Shown piece by piece: positions 1 through 6,498 of a stretch of DNA of 7,366 nucleotides. The stretch covers positions 1 to 7,366 of the forward strand of contig JAJKJG010000010.1 of assembly GCA_021154065.1 (NCBI GenBank), in the 5' to 3' direction. Each line of letters opens with the position of its first letter. Positions within the stretch are counted from its first letter, which is position 1. A program made the translations under genes and the position numbers. This stretch comes from Methylobacterium sp. (GTDB lineage: Bacteria > Pseudomonadota > Alphaproteobacteria > Rhizobiales > Beijerinckiaceae). The notes under the pieces are model-generated. The model was not told where the DNA came from. It made no database searches and saw only the letters and a program-made list of their open reading frames with translations.

Positions 1-28
1 AGGCGTAGGCGCGCCGGGGGAACCTGCC

Positions 29-1180
29 CTACTGGCGCAGCGTTTCCCGCGCGATGATCAGCCGCTGGATCTCGGACGTGCCCTCGTAGATGCGGGTGAT
101 GCGGGCGTCGCGGGCGTGGCGCTCGACCGCGTAGTCGCTGATGTAGCCAGCGCCGCCGTGGAGCTGGATCGCCGTGTCGGTCGCGCGGTGCGCCGCCTCT
201 GAGGCGAAGAGCTTCGCCATCGAAGCCGCCTTGGCGAAGGGCTGCCCCTGGTCCTTGAGATGCGCTGCCTGCAGGATCAGGAGCCGCGCCGCCTCGAGAT
301 CGACCTCGCGGTCGGCGATCATCCACTGGATGCCCTGGAACTCGGCCACCGCCTGGCCGAACTGCCGGCGTTCCTTCACATGGGCCTTCGCCGCATCCAT
401 GGCGGCGCGGGCGATGCCGAGGGACAGCGCCGCGACGCCGATGCGCCCGCCGGCAAGCTCGCCGACGGCGACGCGGAAGCCGTCGTTCTCGCGGCCCATC
501 AAGGCCTCGGCCGGCACTCGGCAGCCCTCGAGGCTGACGACGTTCGTCGGCGAGCCCGCCTGGCCCATCTTGCGCTCGGCCTTGCCGATGACGAGCCCAG
601 GCGCATCGCGCTCGACGAGGAACACCGAGATGCCCTTGCCCTTCGGCGCGCCAGCATCCGTGACCGCCCAGACGACGAACAGCCCGGCGAACTCGGCGCT
701 CGAGATATAGAGCTTCTCGCCGTCGATCACCCAAGCCCCGCCATCGCGCCGGGCGCGCGTCGTCATGCCGGCCGGATCGGAGCCGGCGCCGCTCTCGGTC
801 AGGCAGAAGGCGCCCGCCGCATAGGTCCCATCCGCGAGCCGCGGCAGGTAGGCCCGCCGCTGCGCCTCGGACCCGACCGCCTGGATGACCTCGCCGACCA
901 TGTTCGTGACCGAGGTCGCGACGCCGGTCGCGGCGCAGGCGTAGCCGATCTCCTCGACCGCGAGCGCGAAGGCGACCGAGCCGGCTTCGGTGCCGCCGTA
1001 GGCGGCCTTGACGTTGAGCGCCATGAAGCCGTTCTCGGCGAGAAGCTTGAGGTTCGCGAGAAGCTCGTCGCGCCCCTCGCCGCGATCGAGCTTCTCGGCG
1101 ATCGGCGCGAGCCGCTCCGCCGCGATCCGCCGCGCGGTCTCGCGGATCATCTCTTCTTCTTCGGTGAGGGAGAAGTGCAA
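29..1180 (-). CDS. Acyl-CoA dehydrogenase family protein
   Basis: A 383-residue FAD flavoenzyme of the acyl-CoA dehydrogenase family, which makes the trans-2,3 double bond in an acyl-CoA and passes electrons to ETF in the cytoplasm. Length is normal for the family. Both family signatures are visible: CLTESGAGSD at about residues 126-135, and QLHGGAGYISDY at about 339-350 followed by ERHARDARI. The catalytic base is expected to be Glu366 in RIYEGTSEIQR near the C-terminus. The N-terminus (FSLTEEEEMIRETARR) is typical, so the gene is full length. The start is TTG at 1180-1178, chosen because AGGAG lies 6 nt upstream and the protein begins where the family begins; the next Met is residue 11, too far in. 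Chain-length or branched-chain specificity cannot be read from the sequence. It is divergent from the TadG-like gene, with a 238-bp gap. Its downstream neighbour is outside the window. Family assignment is firm; substrate is unknown. Confidence 0.95.
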   Translation of the reverse strand: MHFSLTEEEEMIRETARRIAAERLAPIAEKLDRGEGRDELLANLKLLAENGFMALNVKAAYGGTEAGSVAFALAVEEIGYACAATGVATSVTNMVGEVIQAVGSEAQRRAYLPRLADGTYAAGAFCLTESGAGSDPAGMTTRARRDGGAWVIDGEKLYISSAEFAGLFVVWAVTDAGAPKGKGISVFLVERDAPGLVIGKAERKMGQAGSPTNVVSLEGCRVPAEALMGRENDGFRVAVGELAGGRIGVAALSLGIARAAMDAAKAHVKERRQFGQAVAEFQGIQWMIADREVDLEAARLLILQAAHLKDQGQPFAKAASMAKLFASEAAHRATDTAIQLHGGAGYISDYAVERHARDARITRIYEGTSEIQRLIIARETLRQ

Positions 1181-1418
1181 TGCTGGCTCCTGAGCGCCGG
1201 GATCAGGGTACGGACAGGCGGCGGAGCACGCAAACCAGGCGGACGACGGGCTCGTCGGGCCGCATGCGGGATGGCGCGTCTCCGCCAGGCGGACAAATTC
1301 GCCCGTCTTTTTTGCCGTAACTCCTTGTTAATTTGAGCCGATTGCCCACACGGCTTCGAAACAGGCGCGACGCTAGCTTTGGCGGCATCGAGCTCCCGAG
1401 CGAAGTGGACACGCCGCC
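1181..1418. other. Divergent intergenic region with an AT-rich island
   Basis: This 238-bp gap must hold promoters for both the acyl-CoA dehydrogenase (minus) and the TadG-like gene (plus). The only clearly AT-rich part is about 1305-1336 (a T6 run, then TTGTTAATTTGAG), the likely promoter zone. I could not place a convincing -35/-10 pair with 16-18 bp spacing on either strand. No gene is supported here. Confidence 0.4.
1187..1191 (-). promoter_or_regulatory. Shine-Dalgarno site fixing the TTG start of the acyl-CoA dehydrogenase
   Basis: On the minus strand AGGAG sits 6 nt before TTG at 1180-1178. This spacing is ideal, and it supports a TTG start rather than the internal ATG at codon 11. 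Confidence 0.7.
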
Positions 1419-2618
1419 ATGTTGCAACGCTTCCGGAATTCCGACCACGGCAATGTCGGGATGGTCTTCGCGCTGAGCCTTCTTCCGGTTGTCGGAATGG
1501 CGGGCGGCGCTCTCGATTATACCCGGGCGACCACCACGCGGCAGAAGCTTCAGGCCGCCACCGACATGGCGGCGCTCGGTGCCGCGACCGCCAACAGCGT
1601 CAGCAGCGACGCGCAGCGGATCGCCCTCGCCCAGTCGCTTTTCAAGGCGAACGATACCAGCGGCGCGGCGGTTTCGGCGAGCGTCGCCGGCGACAAGGTG
1701 ACGGTCGTCGCCGATGCGCGGGTCAAGACGACACTGATGAGCATCATGCAGGTTTCCGAGATCGGCCTGAGCGTCCGATCGACGGCGGCGCGGGCGACCT
1801 CGGGACCGCCGGCCTGCGTGCTCGCGCTCAACAAGACCGTCAACGGTGCGATCACGTTCAGCGGCAGCGCGGATTTCATGGCCGTCGGCTGCAGCGTGCA
1901 CAGCAATTCGCGCAGCCCGAGCGGCCTCTCGATCTCGGGCTCCGGCTCCGTGACCGCGGCCGGTTTCTGCAGCGCCGGCGGCGTCAGCACGTCGCGGACC
2001 ATCACCCCCGAGCCGCGGCTGAACTGCCGTCAGATCGACGACCCGTTCCAGAGCCTGCCGGCGCCGGTCACGACCGGATGCACCTACCCCAACCTCGTCC
2101 AGGTTCAGCCCAACGACCAGAAGACGCTCGCGCCCGGAATCTATTGCGGCGGCCTGACGATCAAGGGCGAGGCGATGCTGCAGGCCGGCGTCTACGTGAT
2201 CAAGGGCGCCTTGACGATCAACAGCCAGGCGGCGGTGTCGGGCTCAGGCGTGACGTTCTACCTGACGGGCAGCGGTGCCGGCTTCTCGATCAATGGCGGC
2301 GGCGCGGTGACGCTCACCGCTCCGACGAGCGGCGTCTATGGCGGCGTCCTCGTGTTCCAGGATCGCCTGGCGAATGTCGGCGCGACGAACACGCTCAACG
2401 GCGGCGCCAGCACGAAGCTCGTCGGTGCGATCTACACCGCCGCGCAAGAGCTCAGCGTCAACGGCGGCAGCGGCTTCGGGCAGCAGTCGCAGCTGATGCC
2501 GATCGTCGCCGACCAGGTGAAGTTCTCCGGCTCGACGACGGCGAAAGCCGACGTGACCGGCTTCAACATGGCGGCGCCGCTGCCCCAGTTTTCGAGCGAG
2601 GCCATGCTCACCGACTGA
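1419..2618 (+). CDS. TadE/TadG-like pilus-assembly-associated exported protein
   Basis: A 399-residue protein whose N-terminus matches the Flp pilus-assembly TadG-like domain. A short polar stretch (MLQRFRNSDHGN) precedes a single hydrophobic segment at about 13-33 (VGMVFALSLLPVVGMAGGAL), then DYTRATTTRQKLQAATDMAALGAA, the usual post-membrane helix. The rest (about 130-399) is expected outside the cytoplasmic membrane. It is rich in Gly, Ser, Thr, Ala and Val, with short recurring units such as SGSGSV, INGGGAVTL and LNGGASTKL. This suggests a beta-helix or beta-solenoid. Six cysteines (133, 158, 184, 203, 221, 243) all lie in the first half of that region and could form disulfides. Known TadG proteins work with the tad/cpa Flp pilus machinery, but no other tad gene is in the window, so this may be an orphan paralogue. 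ATG at 1419 is placed directly before the conserved N-terminus; its Shine-Dalgarno is weak. The N-terminal domain is confident; the role of the C-terminal half is unknown. Confidence 0.85.
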   Translation: MLQRFRNSDHGNVGMVFALSLLPVVGMAGGALDYTRATTTRQKLQAATDMAALGAATANSVSSDAQRIALAQSLFKANDTSGAAVSASVAGDKVTVVADARVKTTLMSIMQVSEIGLSVRSTAARATSGPPACVLALNKTVNGAITFSGSADFMAVGCSVHSNSRSPSGLSISGSGSVTAAGFCSAGGVSTSRTITPEPRLNCRQIDDPFQSLPAPVTTGCTYPNLVQVQPNDQKTLAPGIYCGGLTIKGEAMLQAGVYVIKGALTINSQAAVSGSGVTFYLTGSGAGFSINGGGAVTLTAPTSGVYGGVLVFQDRLANVGATNTLNGGASTKLVGAIYTAAQELSVNGGSGFGQQSQLMPIVADQVKFSGSTTAKADVTGFNMAAPLPQFSSEAMLTD

Positions 2619-2627
2619 GTTTCAGTC
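2613..2627. repeat. Palindrome spanning two convergent stop codons
   Basis: GACTGA-GTT-TCAGTC is a perfect 6-bp inverted repeat with a 3-bp centre. The plus-strand TGA of the TadG-like gene (2616-2618) and the minus-strand TGA of the kinase gene (2624-2622) form its inner arms. It has no U-tract and is short, so it is a weak terminator candidate at most. Confidence 0.5.
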
Positions 2628-5186
2628 CGCCAGCACCCGGGTCGGCGGGAACAGCACCTCGACGAGGGTGCCCTCGTCGCGGGCGCTCGTGATCTTCAAC
2701 GCGCCCCGGTTCGCCTCGACGAGAGCCTTCGTCAGCGGCAGGCCGAGGCCGGTGCCGCCGCCGCGGCGGGATGTGGCGAGCTGGCGGAAGGGCTGCATTG
2801 CCGCCTCGACCTCTTCGGGCGTCATGCCGAGCCCGGTGTCGCGCACCCGGATCACGACCTCGCCGCGCTCCGTCACCGCGGTCGAGACGATCACCTGGCC
2901 GCCGGCTTCGGTGTAGCGGATCGCGTTGGCGACGACGTTCAGGATGATCTGCGTCACCGAACGCTCGTCGGCGACGACCGCGGGCAGCTTCTGGGCGAGG
3001 CTCGAGCGCATGACGATCCGCTCGCGGGCCGCCTGCGGCTGCATCAGCGTGACGCCGTTCGCGACGAGCTCGTTGAGGTTGACGCTCGTGAAGGCAAGCT
3101 CCAGCCGCCCGGCCTCGACCTTGGCGAGGTCGAGGAGATCGTTGACGAGGCTGATGACGTGGCCGCCGGAGGCATGGATGTCGCGCAGGTAGTCCTTGTA
3201 GCGCTCGTTGCCGATCGGCCCGAAGCGCTCCTCGAGCATCACCTCGGCAAAGCCGATGATGGCGTTGAGCGGCGTGCGGATCTCGTGGCTGACCTTGGCG
3301 AGAAACTCCGACTTCTGCGCGCTCGCCTCCTCGGCGGCGCGCTTGGACGACAGCAGCTCGCCTTCGGTCTTCTTGAACGCGGTGATGTCGCGCAGGACGG
3401 CGCAGAACTTCCGCTCCGGCCCCTCGCTGACCCGGCCGACGGTCATGAACAGCGGAATGATGCCCCCCTGCCGCACCCGGCCGAGGACCTCGCGGCCGTC
3501 GTTGAGGAGGCTCGCGACGCCGTCGGCCCGCAGGCCTTCGAGGTAGTCGAGCGCGGCGCCGTGGCTCTCGGGCGCGAGGAGGACGACGAAGCGCTCGCCC
3601 GCGACCTCGTTCTGATCGTAGCCGAACAGCGCCTCGGCGGAACGGTTGAGCGACAGGATGCGGCCGGCGTGGTCGAGGACGATGACGCCGTCGGTCGCGG
3701 TATCGAGGATCGAGGAAAGCTCCCGCAGCCTGCCCTCGCGGGCCCGCAGGTCGAGCTCGAGCGCGCGCAGCCGCTGGCCCTGCTCGGCCGCCGCCGCCCT
3801 GGTGACGACCATGAGGCTCGCCGGCAGCCCATCCCACTGCACCGTCGTCAGCCGGACATCGACTGCGATGCTTTCATTGCCGCGGCTCGTGAGCGCCAGC
3901 GGCGCCATGCTCTCAAATCGCGCCGGCGAACCCATTCGGCCGCGAAACAGGCGTGGCACGCCGCCCTCCGCGGCGAGCTGTCCGACGTCGTCGTAGTCGA
4001 CGAGATCGAGGAGAACGCGGTTGAGGAAAAGCGGCTCGTCGCCGCGATGGACGAGAATGCCGACCGGCAGGCGGTCGAGGATGCGGGCCACGTCGGCCTC
4101 GCCCTGCGGCGCCGGCCGCAAGGGTGCGACTACCGACGGGCGTTCCGGCGCGATGCCGGCGCGGCGAGGGTCGTCCGGCTGGTCCTCGTCGGCGAAGCGG
4201 GCGCCGAGCGCGCGCGCGATCTCGCGGAAGGCGTTGCGCTCCGCGCTCGACAGGCGTGCTGCCGTCTCGGACGGTTTTTCGGCGGGTTGTAGGAGCTCGG
4301 AATGGCGGACGTCGGCCGGCCCGGCCTGAGGACCGGACGCCCGGCGATCGCGGATCTCTCCGGTCCGGCACAGCCCGAAGCCGCGAAAGCCGAGGAGCTG
4401 GCCGCCTTGCCCGATGACCGGCATGCCGGCGAGGTCGACCGGGACGACGGCTCCGGTGTCGCCGATCCGCCATTCCACCACCCGGCCGGTCCAGGTCTCG
4501 CACCTGGCGAAGGCCTGCGACACGAGGCCCGACGGATCGTCGACGAGATCGCCAAGCTCATCCCAGCGCCGGCCGATGAGGTCCGCTCCAGCGTCCCCCA
4601 CGACCGCCGCGAGACCTTCGGAAACCCCGCTGAACCGCCCCTCGGCATCGGCCTGCCAGAGGAATCGGACCGTGCCGCGGGCGCGCGGTCGCTTCTCCGC
4701 CGCAGGTGTGTCGGGCGCGGCGGCCGCGGCGGCTTCAGGCTCCGGGTCCGGCACCCCACCGTCGGGCGCGACGGGAGCGGCCGCGTCCCGCGGCGCGGCG
4801 ATCGCCTCGATCGGACCCGGGACGGCGATGGCCAGCACCCAGTCGCCCGAGGACAAGCCGACCTGGCGAAAGCCGCAGGTGACGAGCGGCGCCAAGAGAC
4901 TCGAGCCGAGGCGGATGCGCTCGAGACGAAGCCCGGCGAAAGGAGCGAGGCCGCCGGCGAGCGCCCGCGCGCGCTCACTCAACGGATGCATACCAAGGAG
5001 CCGGCCGTCCCCATCTGCCAGCGCCTCGCGGAGGCGCCCAGCGCCGGGCGAGGCCCACAAGAGCCGCTCGCCGTCTGCGCCGACGACGAGAAGCGCGCCG
5101 TCGGGCTCGACGAAGCGCGAAAGCGCGGGGTCGGCAGCGAGGGCGGCGAGCTCCGATTGCAGAGCCTGGTTCGGCGGCGGGTTCAA
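2622..5186 (-). CDS. Soluble multi-PAS sensor histidine kinase, PdhS/CbrA-like
   Basis: A hybrid-free sensor histidine kinase that should autophosphorylate on His and signal to a response regulator. Numbering is from the proposed TTG start (854 aa). There is no membrane segment. A poorly defined N-terminal domain is followed by an Ala/Pro-rich linker (about 128-166). PAS-like regions lie at about 172-276, 364-461 and 486-606; the last (DTATDGVIVLDHAGRILSLN) is the clearest. The phospho-acceptor is His634 in KVSHEIRTPLN. The ATPase has Asn750/Asn754 (NVVANAIRY), DTGLG at 783-787, PFRQL near 799-803 and GTGLGL at 811-816, so all catalytic boxes are intact. The stretch ERFGPIGNERYKDYLRDIHASGGHVISLVNDLLDLAKVE follows the PdhS/CbrA/PleC/DivJ pattern of alphaproteobacteria, which act on DivK or PleD; this is inference. 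An in-frame ATG at 5303 would add 39 residues, but it lies in the phasin promoter, lacks a Shine-Dalgarno and uses rare codons (CTA, ATA, TTA). TTG at 5186 has GGAG 11 nt upstream and is preferred. Confidence 0.85.
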   Translation of the reverse strand: MNPPPNQALQSELAALAADPALSRFVEPDGALLVVGADGERLLWASPGAGRLREALADGDGRLLGMHPLSERARALAGGLAPFAGLRLERIRLGSSLLAPLVTCGFRQVGLSSGDWVLAIAVPGPIEAIAAPRDAAAPVAPDGGVPDPEPEAAAAAAPDTPAAEKRPRARGTVRFLWQADAEGRFSGVSEGLAAVVGDAGADLIGRRWDELGDLVDDPSGLVSQAFARCETWTGRVVEWRIGDTGAVVPVDLAGMPVIGQGGQLLGFRGFGLCRTGEIRDRRASGPQAGPADVRHSELLQPAEKPSETAARLSSAERNAFREIARALGARFADEDQPDDPRRAGIAPERPSVVAPLRPAPQGEADVARILDRLPVGILVHRGDEPLFLNRVLLDLVDYDDVGQLAAEGGVPRLFRGRMGSPARFESMAPLALTSRGNESIAVDVRLTTVQWDGLPASLMVVTRAAAAEQGQRLRALELDLRAREGRLRELSSILDTATDGVIVLDHAGRILSLNRSAEALFGYDQNEVAGERFVVLLAPESHGAALDYLEGLRADGVASLLNDGREVLGRVRQGGIIPLFMTVGRVSEGPERKFCAVLRDITAFKKTEGELLSSKRAAEEASAQKSEFLAKVSHEIRTPLNAIIGFAEVMLEERFGPIGNERYKDYLRDIHASGGHVISLVNDLLDLAKVEAGRLELAFTSVNLNELVANGVTLMQPQAARERIVMRSSLAQKLPAVVADERSVTQIILNVVANAIRYTEAGGQVIVSTAVTERGEVVIRVRDTGLGMTPEEVEAAMQPFRQLATSRRGGGTGLGLPLTKALVEANRGALKITSARDEGTLVEVLFPPTRVLAD

Positions 5187-5291
5187 AATGGGCGGGACTC
5201 CGAGCGGCGGCGGGCGGGTTAATATTTGGTGTAGATCATTTGCGCCGGGCGCGCATCGGCCCCAGATGAGGTGGGGCTCGGCCAGCCCCCG

Positions 5292-5320
5292 TTGATTTTG
5301 CATCGCACAATCACTATATT
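5292..5320 (+). promoter_or_regulatory. Sigma-70-type promoter of the phasin operon
   Basis: TTGATT at 5292-5297 (-35; four of six consensus bases) and TATATT at 5315-5320 (-10; five of six) are separated by exactly 17 bp. This predicts a start near 5326-5328 and a leader of about 40 nt before the phasin ATG. AGGAG at 5357-5361, 6 nt before ATG 5368, is the ribosome binding site. This is the best-formed promoter in the window. Confidence 0.75.
5299..5310 (+). promoter_or_regulatory. Putative PhaR operator 1, in the promoter spacer
   Basis: TGCATCGCACAA fits every position of TGCRNYGCASMA, the consensus I recall for the PHA-responsive repressor PhaR of Bradyrhizobium. It also carries the TGC-N3-GCA core similar to PhaR sites in Paracoccus and Rhodobacter. 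It lies between the -35 and -10 boxes. Its first nine bases (5299-5307) form a perfect inverted repeat with 5320-5328. Confidence 0.65.
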
Positions 5321-5331
5321 GCGATGCAGCA
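5320..5331 (+). promoter_or_regulatory. Putative PhaR operator 2, over the -10 edge and start site
   Basis: TGCGATGCAGCA is a second full match to TGCRNYGCASMA, starting 21 bp (two helical turns) after the first. It overlaps the last base of the -10 box and the predicted transcription start. Bound repressor here would block RNA polymerase directly. Confidence 0.65.
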
Positions 5332-5367
5332 AAGGCGCGTCCGGCCGACGCCGCACAGGAGAGCAGG

Positions 5368-5754
5368 ATGGAAACCCCGAAGGTCGCCTACGACGTCCCC
5401 CCGGAGATGCGCGAGTTCGCCGAAAAGAGCGTCGAGCAGGCCCGCAAGGCCGTCGACGGCTTCCTCGGAGCGGCGCGAAAGACCGCCGACACGCTGGAGA
5501 GCTCAGCGACGAGCGTCCAGGCGAGCAGCAAGGAGGCGACGCGCAAGAGCTTCTCCTATGCCGAGCAGAGCATCGGGGCCGCCTTCGAGCTCGCCCAGAA
5601 GCTCGTCCGGGCGAAGGACATGCAGGAGGCGATGCAGATCCAGGCCGAGTTCGCCCGGACGCAGTTCGCGGCCCTGCAGGCGCAGATGAAGGAGTTCGGC
5701 TCGCTGGCGCAGTCGACCATGAATCAGGCCGGCGGCACGAAGCCCAAGGCCTAA
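5368..5754 (+). CDS. Phasin family protein (short)
   Basis: A 128-residue phasin that is expected to coat the surface of PHA granules and control their number and size. It has the recognisable alphaproteobacterial opening VPPEMREFAEKSVEQARKAVDGF at about residues 10-32. The body is almost entirely amphipathic helix, rich in Ala, Gln, Glu and Lys, with no membrane segment or Cys, and ends in a loose GGTKPKA tail. Length fits the small phasin_2 class. The ATG at 5368 has AGGAG 6 nt upstream. It is the first gene of an operon with a second phasin 18 bp downstream. The promoter with two PhaR-like operators suggests induction when PHA is present and titrates the repressor. I do not assign a phaP number, since paralogue naming varies between genera. 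Confidence 0.93.
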   Translation: METPKVAYDVPPEMREFAEKSVEQARKAVDGFLGAARKTADTLESSATSVQASSKEATRKSFSYAEQSIGAAFELAQKLVRAKDMQEAMQIQAEFARTQFAALQAQMKEFGSLAQSTMNQAGGTKPKA

Positions 5755-5772
5755 CATCAACTGACGGAGACG

Positions 5773-6444
5773 ATGATGAAGAGCGGCAAGCGAAAGAGCG
5801 GCTCCGGCGCGAAAGCGCCGGCGAAGAGGGCAAAGCGGGCGGTTCCGGCGGCGACGAAGCGCGACGCGCGCAAAGCCGCCGCGCCGAGCGCTCCGGCAAG
5901 CGTGGCGAAGAAGGCCGCCGAGGCGATCGCGCCGGTTGCCGCGGTCGCAACCGCGGCGCCGAAGGCGGTCGAGAAGCTCGTGACCGCGTCGGCGCCGACC
6001 CCGGCGAGCGTCGAGCCGGTGGCGAAGCTCGCGACGCAAGCCGCCGTCCTGGCGTTCAATCCGGTCGCGGCGGTCGCGCCCTTCGCGAGCGCGTTCGAGG
6101 CCGGCGCCGATCAGGCGCGTGCCTCCTACTCGCGCGCCCGCGAGAACGGCGAGAGCCTTCGCCAGGCGGTCACCGACAGCACGACGGCGACGACGCGCGC
6201 CTTCGTCGAGCTCAACGGCAAGGTCATCGACCTGGTGCGGGCGCAGAGCGACGCCACGCTCGACCTCTGGCGCTCGACGCTCTCGGCCGGCACGTTCTCG
6301 GAGGCCATCCGGGTCCAGACCCATGGGCTGCGCGAGGTCTACGAGACGACCTCGGCGCAGTGGAAGGACATCGCCGAGACCGCCGGACGCCTTGCCGCCG
6401 AGGCCGCAAAGCCGCTCCGCACGGCCTGGGCTCCCGGACGCTGA
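5773..6444 (+). CDS. Phasin family protein with histone-like Lys/Ala/Pro-rich N-terminus
   Basis: A 223-residue protein, second in the phasin operon. Residues about 110-215 are the phasin part: a long helical stretch including FVELNGKVIDLVRAQSDATLDLWRS and a helix through EAIRVQTHGLREVYETTSAQWKDIAETAGRLAAEAAKP. Residues 1-50 are strongly basic and low complexity (KSGKRKSG, APAKRAKRA, TKRDARKAAAP). They resemble the AAKP or histone-H1-like tails that let PhaF and PhaM phasins bind DNA in other bacteria, although in PhaF the tail is C-terminal. Residues 50-105 are an Ala/Pro/Val linker. DNA binding is inferred from composition only. Two ATGs are adjacent (5773 and 5776). GGAG at 5766-5769 is 3 nt from the first and 6 nt from the second, so initiation may use 5776. 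A strong terminator follows 22 nt after the stop. Confidence 0.88.
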   Translation: MMKSGKRKSGSGAKAPAKRAKRAVPAATKRDARKAAAPSAPASVAKKAAEAIAPVAAVATAAPKAVEKLVTASAPTPASVEPVAKLATQAAVLAFNPVAAVAPFASAFEAGADQARASYSRARENGESLRQAVTDSTTATTRAFVELNGKVIDLVRAQSDATLDLWRSTLSAGTFSEAIRVQTHGLREVYETTSAQWKDIAETAGRLAAEAAKPLRTAWAPGR

Positions 6445-6466
6445 TCGTCCCTCTCCGCCGCAAATG

Positions 6467-6498
6467 AAAAAGGCCGTCCGCGAGGGCGGCCTTTTTTT
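6467..6498 (+). terminator. Intrinsic terminator of the phasin operon
   Basis: AAAAAGGCCGTCC (6467-6479) pairs with GGGCGGCCTTTTT (6484-6496) with one G-U wobble. The loop GCGA (6480-6483) is a GNRA-type tetraloop, and the T7 run spans 6492-6498. It begins 22 nt after the phasin stop codon. The upstream A-run means it could work in both directions. Confidence 0.93.

Larger units (their letters stand above)
5187..5367. other. Divergent control region between kinase and phasin operon
   Basis: The region holds the phasin promoter and two PhaR-like sites (5292-5331). It also holds a GC hairpin GGGGCT-CGGCC-AGCCCC (5273-5289) just upstream of the -35 box, and an AT-rich island (about 5220-5243). 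That island is the most likely place for the kinase promoter on the minus strand (TATTAA could be its -10), though I see no good -35 there. Confidence 0.45.

Noticed and set aside
260..1336. Plus-strand 358-codon frame antisense to the acyl-CoA dehydrogenase
   Set aside because: A shadow of the catalytic gene, whose two family signatures and catalytic Glu are all in the minus frame.
1203..1901. Minus-strand 232-codon frame entering the 1181-1418 gap
   Set aside because: Most of it is antisense to the TadG-like gene, and the part in the gap has no domain pattern. The AAGGAG before it in the gap is not followed by a start codon at a usable distance.
1379..2692. Long plus-strand open frame (437 codons) overlapping the TadG-like gene
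   Set aside because: It is a different frame of the same DNA. The product is Arg/Gln/Asp-rich with no domain pattern, as expected for the off-frame of GC-rich coding sequence; the TadG-like frame has a signal/membrane segment and family motifs.
2608..3837. Minus-strand open frame (409 codons) over the kinase 3' half
   Set aside because: An Arg/Pro/Ala-rich off-frame product. The true frame carries the H-box, N-box and both glycine-rich ATPase boxes.
3159..5222. Several plus-strand open frames antisense to the kinase
   Set aside because: Composition is Arg/Ala/Gly-rich without motifs; they arise because stop codons are rare at this GC content.
5273..5289. GC hairpin GGGGCT-CGGCC-AGCCCC as a terminator
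   Set aside because: No T-run follows on either strand, and no gene ends there; it sits between two divergent genes.
5299..5328. Inverted repeat read as a transposon end or attachment site
   Set aside because: No transposase, integrase or target duplication is nearby, and the repeat is fully explained as a pair of promoter operators.
5271..6467. Plus-strand 398-codon frame running through both phasin genes
   Set aside because: Off-frame and Arg/Gly-rich, and it ignores the strong Shine-Dalgarno sites and phasin motifs of the two real genes.
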